Under the pieces are notes generated by a model. That model saw only the letters and a program-made list of their open reading frames with translations. It made no database searches and was not told the DNA's origin. 64,000 nt of DNA, from assembly GCF_002205895.1 (NCBI RefSeq), contig NZ_NJDE01000033.1, positions 57,102-121,101 on the forward strand, given 5' to 3'. The first letter of the stretch is position 1; each line of letters begins with the position of its first letter. The DNA comes from Saccharibacillus sp. O23 (GTDB lineage Bacteria > Bacillota > Bacilli > Paenibacillales > Paenibacillaceae). Below, piece by piece: positions 17,757-25,556 of the stretch. The position numbers were made by a program, and so were the translations under genes.

Positions 17757-19475
17757 TTATTTCGCGCTCCAAGCTTCGACCGTATCTTTGATCAATTGCG
17801 TGTACTTGGCTTCCATTTCCGGAATGCCGTTGCCGTTCAGCTCGGTAAGCATTTGATCGTAGATGGCATCGAATTGGTCCGGTTTCGCAACGATTGCGGC
17901 CGGGATCGCTTTACGCACGATGTCCTGCGATTTTTGGAAAGCGACCGTGTAGTCCGGGTCGCTCGGAGCCGGCAGATTGTACGCTGCGCCCCATGCTTTG
18001 ACCGGGAACTCGTCTTTGCCCGGGAACAGGTCTTTCCAAGTCGTCGCGTTATAAGCTTTCAGGGCTTCTTTCATCGGCTCGCTGTAGTTCTTCGTGATTT
18101 GCTCCGGATAGTTGGTCGTGTAGTAGTTACCCGAAGGGTCTTTCACGCCGTCGCCGTAACGAACGGACAACGGAGCGTACAAGCCGATACCCGTTTCTTT
18201 GGTGAAGTTCGCGTTGTCGTTCGTTTTGCGATCTTGAACGTCGTCCGGAATCACGCGTTTGCCGTTCTCCATCTTGTACTGTTGACCTTCGATGCCCCAG
18301 TTGTTGAGAACCTGAGCTTCGTCGGAAGCCATCCAATCCAAGAATTGGATCGCGCGGATTTGCTCGTCTTTGCTCAGAGCCGTCGTTAGGCCTACGCCGT
18401 AGCCGGAACCGTTGCCGATATCGACGAAGGAATGGTCTTTATAGTTTTCGTTCAGCGTAACCGGGAAGTGGCCGTAAGTGCGCTCGTGTTTGCCCGCGCT
18501 TTTCAGGGAGTTTACGGCATCGTTGAAATCCCAGTCTTGGTCGATCAGGCCGAGTACGCGGCCGCTGGCGATCTTCGCCAAGTATTGATCGTTCTTTTGC
18601 GTGAAGGTTTCTTTGTCCAGAAGGCCTTCGTTGTACATGTGGTTCAGCCATTTGAAGTATTCTTTTTCTTCCGGACGTTTGTAGTGCAGTTTCGCTTCGT
18701 ACGTTTCCGGATCGATATAGTATTCGCCGTCATCCGGACCGCCCGTCGCATACACGGCAGGGTTCGTTACGGTGATCATGATCTTCCAATCGTCCGCGTT
18801 CAGAAGCAGCGGGATCGTCGGTTGACCGTCGATCGTCGGGTGTTTCGCATAATAGTCTTTGAGCGCCTTCTCGAAATCTTCGACAGTGCGGATTTCCGGG
18901 TAGCCCAGTTCTTTGAGGACTTCAAGCTGAAGTTCAAAACCGCCGCCCGCGTCGAACGAAGTCTGATCGACCATCGCGTTGGTCGGGATCGTGTAAATGG
19001 AAGGGTCATCTTTGCTGAATTTGAGGCGGTTCATGTACGGCCCGTAGATCTTCTTGATGTTCGGTGCGTATTGATCGATCAGATCGGTAAGATCGACCAT
19101 AGCGCCCGCTTCGACGAGCTTACTCGTTTCGCCTTTAGGGAAGATGATTTGAGGGTAGTCGCCCGAAGCGATCATCAAAGCGATCTTCTGTTGGTCCGTT
19201 CCGCTAACGGCGAACTCCGCTTTCAGCGATACGCCCGTCTTTTCCGTGATGACTTTGCCGACTGCGTCCTGCATGTTGTTCCAGTTCGGGCTGGCGTCGC
19301 CGCCGAAGAACGAGAATGTTACGGGTTCGGTGCTCGGCGTCGTCGCTTCGGCCGCATCCGTTCCTTTTGCCGGCTCCGTCGTCGCCGTCTTATCTCCGCC
19401 ACCGCCGCATCCTGCTGCTACTACCAGCGTGCTCGTCATGAGCAGCGCCGCCATTTTTTTCGTTTTCCCCTTCAT
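17757..19475 (-). CDS. Extracellular solute-binding lipoprotein, LplA/YtcQ type (copy 2 of 3)
   Basis: 572 residues; lipobox VVAAGC with Cys23 and a short acidic/Thr-rich linker. By eye it is closely related to copy 1 along its whole length, with the same FFGGDASPNW, KRPEEKEYFKWLN and GAAYNLPAPS blocks. Differences cluster in the N-terminal third, for example VDQTSFDAGGGFELQLEVL here against VDNTAFEAQGGFEVQLSVL in copy 1, where binding specificity could change. Ribosome site AAGGGGG 10 bases before ATG. The 392-base upstream gap contains two cre-like sites, so it probably has its own carbon-regulated promoter. Confidence 0.9.
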   Translation of the reverse strand: MKGKTKKMAALLMTSTLVVAAGCGGGGDKTATTEPAKGTDAAEATTPSTEPVTFSFFGGDASPNWNNMQDAVGKVITEKTGVSLKAEFAVSGTDQQKIALMIASGDYPQIIFPKGETSKLVEAGAMVDLTDLIDQYAPNIKKIYGPYMNRLKFSKDDPSIYTIPTNAMVDQTSFDAGGGFELQLEVLKELGYPEIRTVEDFEKALKDYYAKHPTIDGQPTIPLLLNADDWKIMITVTNPAVYATGGPDDGEYYIDPETYEAKLHYKRPEEKEYFKWLNHMYNEGLLDKETFTQKNDQYLAKIASGRVLGLIDQDWDFNDAVNSLKSAGKHERTYGHFPVTLNENYKDHSFVDIGNGSGYGVGLTTALSKDEQIRAIQFLDWMASDEAQVLNNWGIEGQQYKMENGKRVIPDDVQDRKTNDNANFTKETGIGLYAPLSVRYGDGVKDPSGNYYTTNYPEQITKNYSEPMKEALKAYNATTWKDLFPGKDEFPVKAWGAAYNLPAPSDPDYTVAFQKSQDIVRKAIPAAIVAKPDQFDAIYDQMLTELNGNGIPEMEAKYTQLIKDTVEAWSAK

Positions 19476-19597
19476 GAATCTTCATCCCCCTTTAGGATGG
19501 ATTTTATATGTGTACAACGGGCGTAACCCGATCATACCGATCCCTGACTTGCCGATCTCTCTAATTTGCCGCTTCTCTCATTCTCTCAAACCTTTTA

Positions 19598-19611
19598 ATA
19601 AAGCGTTTACA
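19598..19611. promoter_or_regulatory. cre-like site upstream of binding protein 2
   Basis: ATAAAGCGTTTACA has the cre core AAGCGTTTACA, differing from consensus only in the first two bases. It lies 123 bases upstream of the gene. Confidence 0.4.
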
Positions 19612-19734
19612 TTATTAATAAAAAAGTTTGCTCTTTTATCCGGTTCTGTCTTGATTATTATTAGTTAATAATCTTGGCTCTGTTAAGAGTGAACCGTTTT
19701 CGGAGCAGGCTTGATTTATTCCTTCATTTAATGT

Positions 19735-19748
19735 TGTAAGTGCTTACA
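19735..19748. promoter_or_regulatory. Second cre-like site upstream of binding protein 2
   Basis: TGTAAGTGCTTACA is a near-perfect palindrome fitting the cre consensus except T for C in the centre, the same deviation as the site at 15636. The rest of the 19476-19867 gap holds no gene. Confidence 0.5.
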
Positions 19749-19817
19749 GATAGAATATAACTTCCGAAACCCTTTTTGTCAACCATAAATGTTTATTTTT
19801 GTTGATAAAAGAAAAAA

Positions 19818-19833
19818 GACCCTTTAGAGGGTC
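19818..19833 (-). terminator. Intrinsic terminator after binding protein 3
   Basis: Stem GACCCT/AGGGTC with a small loop, followed by six T on the minus strand, 35 bases after the stop. Confidence 0.85.
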
Positions 19834-19867
19834 CTTTTTCTGAAAACTTAACTTCGAAGCCGTTGAA

Positions 19868-21577
19868 TCACTTGCCGGTGCCCCACAGTTCGACCGTGTT
19901 TTTGATCTGCTGCGAGAAGATTTTTTCCATTTCCACGATATCCGCGGAGTTCAGTTCTTCGATCATGCCGTCGTAAATCGCGTCGAATTTATCCGGCGTA
20001 GCCAGAATCGCTTCCGGAATCCGTTTGCGCACGATATCCTGCGATTTCTGGAAAGCGACCGTGTAGGACGGATCGCTCGGAGCCGGCAGGTTGTACGCCG
20101 CGCCCCATGCGCTCGTGCCCAGTTCTTCCGCTTTCGGGAACAAGTCTTTCCAAGTGGTCGCGTTGTATTTCTTGAGCGCATCCTTCTCCGGCTGCGTATA
20201 CGCGTTCTGAATCTGTTCCGGGAAGTTCGCCGTGTAATAGTTGTCGGTCTTGTCTTTCACGCCGTCGCCGTAGTGCGGGGACATAAGCGTATATTGACCG
20301 ATGCCCGTTTCTTTGGTGAACGCCGCGCTGTCGTTCGTTTTGCGGTCTTGGATCTCTTGCGGAATTACGCGTTTGCCGTTCTCGACGTTATACTGCTTGC
20401 CTTCGATGCCCCAGTTGTTCAGCACTTGGCCTTCGTCGGAAGCGAGCCAGTCGAGGAACTTGATCGCGCGGATCCGTTGGTTTTCGTCCAAGTTCGTCGT
20501 GATGCCGATGCCGTAACCGCCCGGGAAACCGACGTCCATGAACGAATGGTCTTTCATTTCTTTGTTCAGCGTAACCGGGAAGTGTCCGTAGATGCGGTTC
20601 TGCATCGTCGGATCGCTCGAACCTTTCAGCGTGTTTTCGGCTTCGCTGTAGTCCCACTCTTGGTTGATCGTGCCCAATACGCGTCCGCTGGAGATTTTCG
20701 CCAGGTATTGGTCGCGTTTTTGCGTGAACGTTTCTTTGTCCAGCAGCCCTTCGCTGTTCATCTTGTTCAACCAACGGAAATATTCTTTTTCTTCCGGACG
20801 TTTGTAATGCAGCATCGCGTCGTACGTTTCCGGATTGATATAGAATTCGCCGTTATCCGGCAGACCGGTAGCGAGGAACGCCGGGTTGGTTACGCCGATC
20901 ATGATATGCCAGTCGTCCGCGTTGAGCGAAAGCGGAATCGTGGGTTGGCCGTTGATCGTCGGATTTTTCGCGTAGTAATCTTTGATCGCTTTCTCGTAAT
21001 CGTCGAGCGTACGGATCTCCGGATAGCCCAGCTCTTTGAGCACTTCCAACTGCAGCTCGAAGCCGCCGCCCGCGTCGAACGAAGTTTGTCCTACGCCGGT
21101 ATAAGTCGGCAGAATATAGATCGATTGGTCGTCTTTGCTGTATTTCAGACGATTCATATCGTTGGCGTACAAAGCTTTGATGTTCGGCGCGTATTTGTCG
21201 ATCAGATCCGTCAAGTCGACCAGCGCGCCGGCTTCCACCAGCTTGCTCGTATCGCCTTTCGGCATGATCAGGTCCGGATATTCGCCGGATGCGATCATCA
21301 GCGAGACTTTTTGCGTATCTCCGCCGACCGCGTATTCCGCTTTGAGCGTAACGCCCGTTTTTTCCGTGATGGCTTTACCGACGTCGTCCTGCATATTGTT
21401 CCAGTTCGGATTGGCGTCCGCGCTGAACAGACTGAACGTGACCGGAGCGGTGCTGTCGGCCGCCGCTGCGCCGTCGCTGGCGCCTTTGCTATCGCTCGTA
21501 CCGCCGCCGCATGCCGTCAGACCGACGACCGATGCCAGAGCGACCGGCGCGATCCATTTTGCTTTTTTGCTTACCAC
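19868..21577 (-). CDS. Extracellular solute-binding lipoprotein, LplA/YtcQ type (copy 3 of 3)
   Basis: 569 residues, GTG start with AGGGAGG 9 bases upstream. Signal peptide with lipobox VGLTAC (Cys23). It is the most divergent of the three paralogues: FSLFSADANPNW replaces FFGGDASPNW, ANDMNRLKYS replaces GPYMNRL, and it has an insert near ENTLKGSSDPTMQNRIYG. It directly follows the two permease genes in the same direction (162-base gap), so it is probably the original partner of the transporter and the other two are later duplicates. That order is inference from position. Confidence 0.9.
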   Translation of the reverse strand: MVSKKAKWIAPVALASVVGLTACGGGTSDSKGASDGAAAADSTAPVTFSLFSADANPNWNNMQDDVGKAITEKTGVTLKAEYAVGGDTQKVSLMIASGEYPDLIMPKGDTSKLVEAGALVDLTDLIDKYAPNIKALYANDMNRLKYSKDDQSIYILPTYTGVGQTSFDAGGGFELQLEVLKELGYPEIRTLDDYEKAIKDYYAKNPTINGQPTIPLSLNADDWHIMIGVTNPAFLATGLPDNGEFYINPETYDAMLHYKRPEEKEYFRWLNKMNSEGLLDKETFTQKRDQYLAKISSGRVLGTINQEWDYSEAENTLKGSSDPTMQNRIYGHFPVTLNKEMKDHSFMDVGFPGGYGIGITTNLDENQRIRAIKFLDWLASDEGQVLNNWGIEGKQYNVENGKRVIPQEIQDRKTNDSAAFTKETGIGQYTLMSPHYGDGVKDKTDNYYTANFPEQIQNAYTQPEKDALKKYNATTWKDLFPKAEELGTSAWGAAYNLPAPSDPSYTVAFQKSQDIVRKRIPEAILATPDKFDAIYDGMIEELNSADIVEMEKIFSQQIKNTVELWGTGK

Positions 21578-21739
21578 TTTCGAAAACCTCCCTTTTCAAA
21601 TCACCCTGAAAGTCTTATCTCTATATGGGTCTTCGGGTCAAACCGTCCGGAACCGTTCCGGATCGCTAAGCCTCGCGCCCTTTGTATATCGGGAGGCCGG
21701 AGCCTCCCGTAAATACCGAACTGCCGAAATTGCCGTCGA

Positions 21740-22648
21740 TTACGATTTTACCGCGCCCAGCGTCATGCCGCTGACGAAGTATTTTTGCAGGAACGGATAC
21801 ACGATCAAGATCGGCACGGTAACGACGATGGTGATCGCCATCTTGATCGATTCCGGCGAGATCTGCTTCATTTGCTCTGCCATGTTGGCTGTGTTGATCT
21901 GCTGACCGCTGCCGCCCTGCTGGGTGCTCTGAAGCACCTTCATCAGTTCGAACTGCAGCGTCGTCCATTCCGGATGGCTGCCGTTGTACAGGTACGAGTC
22001 GAACCAAGAGTTCCACTGACCGACCGCCAAGAAGAGCGCGATCGTCGCGAGTACCGGCTTACAGAGCGGAAGAATGATCTTCCAGAAGATCGTGAAGTCG
22101 TTCGCGCCGTCGAGCTTGGCCGATTCTTGCAGCGCGTACGGCAGGCCGTCCATGAAGGAACGGATAACGATGACGTTGAAGGCGCTGACGACGCCCGGCA
22201 GAACGTATACCCAGAACGTGCCCAGCAGGTGCAGGTCGCGGAACAGGATGTAGACCGGAATCATGCCGCCGCTGACATACATCGTGACGACCAGGAAGAT
22301 CGAAGTGAACTTGCGAGCTTGGAAGTCCGGTCGGCTGAGAACGTAAGCCAACATGGAGGCGCTGGCAAGACCGAACAAGGTGCCCACTACGGTCCGAAGG
22401 ATCGACACCCACAGACCGCGAACCAGCCCTTCGTACTGGAAGATCTGTTGATAGTTATCGAAAGTGAAAACCCGCGGGAAGATCGTGACGCCGCCTCTGA
22501 CCGTATCGGTGGACTCGTTGAGCGAGATCGCCAGCACGTTCAAGAACGGATACAAGGTAACGATCAGGACCAGCGACATAATGACGATGTTGACGACGTC
22601 GAATACTTTATCGCCGCGTGTGGCGTTGAATGCTTTAGGTGCTGCCAT
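21740..22648 (-). CDS. Carbohydrate ABC transporter permease, LplC/YtcP type
   Basis: 302 residues with six predicted helices. The cytoplasmic EAA loop that meets the ATPase reads ALQESAKLDGANDFTIFWKIILPL. The segment SLNESTDTVRGGVTIFPRVFTFDNYQ after helix 1 and the C-terminal QKYFVSGMTLGAVKS are typical of the LplC/YtcP group. It forms the membrane channel with the 22661-23656 product, 12 bases upstream. No ATPase gene is present here; this transporter group normally uses a shared MsmX-type ATPase encoded elsewhere. Confidence 0.93.
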   Translation of the reverse strand: MAAPKAFNATRGDKVFDVVNIVIMSLVLIVTLYPFLNVLAISLNESTDTVRGGVTIFPRVFTFDNYQQIFQYEGLVRGLWVSILRTVVGTLFGLASASMLAYVLSRPDFQARKFTSIFLVVTMYVSGGMIPVYILFRDLHLLGTFWVYVLPGVVSAFNVIVIRSFMDGLPYALQESAKLDGANDFTIFWKIILPLCKPVLATIALFLAVGQWNSWFDSYLYNGSHPEWTTLQFELMKVLQSTQQGGSGQQINTANMAEQMKQISPESIKMAITIVVTVPILIVYPFLQKYFVSGMTLGAVKS

Positions 22649-22660
22649 AACGTTTCCCCC

Positions 22661-23656
22661 TTACATGATGCTTTCTTTGGATACTCTTTTGAAGATGCCG
22701 TTAACCGTGAACAGCAGGATTACGCTGACGACGGAGTTGAAGATACTGATTGCGGTACCGTACGAGAAGCGTCCCATCTGCAATCCGTACTGGAGCGCGT
22801 ACAGTTCGAGCACTTGCGAGTATTCCAGCACCAAGTTGTTGCCCAAAAGGAATTGTTTCTCGAAACCGATCTGCATCAGGTGACCGATCGCCATGATGAA
22901 CAATACGGAGATCGTGGTCCGGATGCCCGGCAGAGTGATATGCCACATTTGTCTGTAACGGTTGGCGCCGTCGACCCGAGCCGCTTCGTACTGCTCCTGA
23001 TCGATACCCGTGATGGCCGCCAAATAGATGATCGTGTTCCAGCCCATTTCTTTCCAGACGTCGGCAGCGGTTACAATGTACCAGAACCAATTGCCTTTCG
23101 CCATGAATTGGATCGGTTCGTTGATGATATGCAGTCCGACCAAGAGATCGTTGATCGCGCCGCCTTGCGTCGACAGCATCTTCGTGACGATGCCGGCTAC
23201 GACGACCCACGATACGAAGTGGGGCAGATAAGAGACCGTTTGCACGAAACGTTTGAACATGATGCCGCGAAGTTCGTTCAGCAGGACGGCGAAGATGATC
23301 GGAATGATAAAACCGACCACGAGGCTGAGCACGCTCATCGCCAGCGTATTGCGAAGCGCGAGGTAGAAGCGGTCATCGGAGAACAATTCGACGAAGTGCT
23401 TGAAGCCGACCCATTTCTGATCGAGGAACGGTTTGGCCGGTTTGAAGTCTTGGAAGGCCATCGTCCAGCCCCATAGCGGCAGATAACTGAAGACGAACGC
23501 CCAAATGATAAAAGGCACAGACATTAAATACAGATACTTTTGCTGCAGAGCAGTACGCCAGAAACTTTGCTTTTTAAAGCGCTTACCAACTTCTGCTTCG
23601 GCAGCAGGAGCACCTGGGCTTTTGTTGGAATTACCGCCTGGTGTGAGCGTTTCCAT
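22661..23656 (-). CDS. Carbohydrate ABC transporter permease, LplB/YteP type
   Basis: 331 residues with six helices. The N-terminal 35 residues are Gly/Pro/Ser-rich and cytoplasmic. The EAA loop reads EQYEAARVDGANRYRQMWHITLPGI. The segments FSYLPLWGWTMAFQDFKP and TVSYLPHFVSWVVVAGI mark the LplB/YteP group. AGGAGG lies 10 bases before the ATG. It is the first gene of the importer set, downstream of the kinase/regulator pair, which in this arrangement normally activates the transporter. Confidence 0.93.
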   Translation of the reverse strand: METLTPGGNSNKSPGAPAAEAEVGKRFKKQSFWRTALQQKYLYLMSVPFIIWAFVFSYLPLWGWTMAFQDFKPAKPFLDQKWVGFKHFVELFSDDRFYLALRNTLAMSVLSLVVGFIIPIIFAVLLNELRGIMFKRFVQTVSYLPHFVSWVVVAGIVTKMLSTQGGAINDLLVGLHIINEPIQFMAKGNWFWYIVTAADVWKEMGWNTIIYLAAITGIDQEQYEAARVDGANRYRQMWHITLPGIRTTISVLFIMAIGHLMQIGFEKQFLLGNNLVLEYSQVLELYALQYGLQMGRFSYGTAISIFNSVVSVILLFTVNGIFKRVSKESIM

Positions 23657-23707
23657 GTGTATGACCCCTCCTGATTTCCTTTATGGTTTAATGATAATTG
23701 TTTTGAA

Positions 23708-23721
23708 TGAAAGCGCATACC
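23708..23721. promoter_or_regulatory. Weak cre-like site upstream of the permease genes
   Basis: TGAAAGCGCATACC fits the cre consensus at 12 of 14 positions, about 50 bases upstream of the first permease gene. Confidence 0.35.
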
Positions 23722-23730
23722 CCACGAATT

Positions 23731-23758
23731 TTAGACAAAATCATGCAAAAATTAGACA
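23731..23758. promoter_or_regulatory. Direct repeats, probable response-regulator binding site
   Basis: TTAGACA occurs at 23731-23737 and again at 23752-23758, exactly 21 bases apart (two helical turns), within similar AT-rich context. AraC-type response regulators bind such direct repeats. It lies 75 bases upstream of the first permease gene and beside the regulator gene. Confidence 0.5.
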
Positions 23759-23922
23759 TCGAAAACGTTTCATCCGATAATTCGCGAAAAAAGGGGGGAT
23801 AAATTAGAGATCTTGCGTCCGGAGCGAATATTCGAAAAATCAGAGTGAAAACAACCTGCGTTCGCCCGAATTGAAAACGGATTCAAAAAATGTCCGATCG
23901 GCTCTTTTGCGGCACGCGAAAA

Positions 23923-23953
23923 AAGCCCGATTCCCGAAAAGGGAACCGGACTT
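23923..23953 (-). terminator. Intrinsic terminator after the response regulator gene
   Basis: Stem of 13 pairs with two mismatches (AAGCCCGATTCCC with GGGAACCGGACTT), loop GAAAA, followed by a T-run on the minus strand. It separates the regulator pair from the permease genes. Confidence 0.75.
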
Positions 23954-23972
23954 CGGAAAACGCGCCTTCGAT

Positions 23973-25556
23973 TTACGATTCGCCGCCCTGCTGCTCGTGA
24001 TGCGCTTCGCTGCGATAAGCCGACGGAGACGTTCCGACGTACTTGCGGAATTTGGAATGGAAATAATCGGCGTTCGAATAGCCGACGTTCGCCGCCACTT
24101 GATGCACTTTAAGCCCCTGCGCGAGCAGTTCTTTGGCTTTCTCGACCCGCACTTTGTCCACGAAAGCGTTAAAATATTCGCCGGTATAATTTTTGAACAG
24201 CTTGCCCAGATAACCGCTGTTGTATCCGAACATCTCGGCCAATACTTCAAGCTTCAAGTTCTCGCTGTAATTGCGGCGGATAAAGTCGATCATCTGCTTC
24301 AGCACGGTATCTTTGTTCGCGCCGCCGAAACGGTCGATCAATTCGAACAGCCGCGTGCCGACGCGTTGTTTGAGCGCTCCGTAACTCTGCGCCTGATTGA
24401 CTTCGGACAGCAGCAGGCTGTGATAGCTCTGCGCCAGTTCCGCCGCCGAAGAACCGCCCGAAGACAGTTTGCCGATCGCGAGCGACAGCGTGCGCGAATA
24501 TTCGCCCCGAATCGCGTTCTCGTCCATTCTCCGGCTCATCGCCGCGCGCTCCAGTTCGCCGAGCACTTTCTCCACGGCGTCCCGACTGCGGATATCCAGC
24601 GCGTAATACAGCTTGTCGCCCAATTGAGGACCGTCTTCGGTCTCGTCTCCGCTTTCCGCCCTGTCGGCCGCCGGGAATAAAGCTTCGTGAGCGGCGGCAT
24701 CGATCAGCGTTCCGTTTTCGAAGAAAAAGCGGGCGTGCAGCAGGCGCTCGGCTTCGCGGAACGAAGACGCGATCGCCGAGAGGTCATGGACCATAGGACC
24801 GCAGGAGGCGTGAAATTCGAGTTCGCCCGCCGTATCGGCCAGATGGGCGCGCAGAGCGTCCGGCCGTTCCACCAAGTTCTGGCGGACGATCAGCAGGCCG
24901 ATCCGCGAACCGGCCGAGAACAGCACCCCTTCCCCGCTTTCTTCGAACGCTTCTTTCAACCGTTGACGAAACGCGGCGTGCTGACGGGATTCCGTTTCTG
25001 CCGAACCGTGCGCGTCCAGCAGCGCGACACGGTAAGCCGGCGCGGAGAGTCCGAGCGCTTCGGCCAATCGGCCGCGCTGCTCTTCGTCCAACAGCTCGTC
25101 TTCGAACAGCAGTTCTTCGACGAGCTGCGCTTTGGGAAGCGCCGCTTCCTGTTCGGTGCGGCTGCTGCGGGCCTCGCGTTCGCGCTCCAGCAGTTCGCGC
25201 ACGCGGCGCAGTTCGTCCACCAGCTCGTCCTCGTCCACCGGCTTGAGCAGGTACCCGCTGACGCCGCTGACGATCGCCCGTTTGGCATAATCGAATTCCG
25301 CATAGCCGCTCAAGATCAAGAAATGCGCCGAAACGTTCTCTTGGCGCACGCGTTCGATCAGATCCAATCCGGTCATTCCCGGCATCCGGATATCCACGAT
25401 CGTCAGGTCCGGCTGGATCTGACCGAACTTCTCCAAGCCTTCTTTGCCGTTCGATGCCGTATCCACGATCTCGAACCCTTCGGATTCCCAATCGACGATC
25501 GTCCGCAGTCCTTCGCGAATCATCGGCTCGTCGTCCACAATCAGCACTTTATACAT
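23973..25556 (-). CDS. AraC-type response regulator (YesN family)
   Basis: 527 residues. The receiver domain (1-120) has the acidic pair in IVDDEP, the phosphoacceptor Asp in TIVDIRMPG and the Lys in LLKPVDEDEL. A middle region of about 290 residues follows, as in YesN-type regulators. The last 100 residues form an AraC DNA-binding domain (LEVLAEMFGYNSGYLGKLFKNYTG; VHQVAANVGYSNADYFHSKFRKYVG). Its start overlaps the kinase gene by 8 bases. It probably activates the permease and binding-protein genes; the 21-base-spaced repeats at 23731 are the likely target. Confidence 0.94.
   Translation of the reverse strand: MYKVLIVDDEPMIREGLRTIVDWESEGFEIVDTASNGKEGLEKFGQIQPDLTIVDIRMPGMTGLDLIERVRQENVSAHFLILSGYAEFDYAKRAIVSGVSGYLLKPVDEDELVDELRRVRELLEREREARSSRTEQEAALPKAQLVEELLFEDELLDEEQRGRLAEALGLSAPAYRVALLDAHGSAETESRQHAAFRQRLKEAFEESGEGVLFSAGSRIGLLIVRQNLVERPDALRAHLADTAGELEFHASCGPMVHDLSAIASSFREAERLLHARFFFENGTLIDAAAHEALFPAADRAESGDETEDGPQLGDKLYYALDIRSRDAVEKVLGELERAAMSRRMDENAIRGEYSRTLSLAIGKLSSGGSSAAELAQSYHSLLLSEVNQAQSYGALKQRVGTRLFELIDRFGGANKDTVLKQMIDFIRRNYSENLKLEVLAEMFGYNSGYLGKLFKNYTGEYFNAFVDKVRVEKAKELLAQGLKVHQVAANVGYSNADYFHSKFRKYVGTSPSAYRSEAHHEQQGGES

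Noticed and set aside
23764..23775. GAAAACGTTTC-like dyad as another cre site
   Set aside because: The right half does not fit the cre consensus and it lies far from the permease start.
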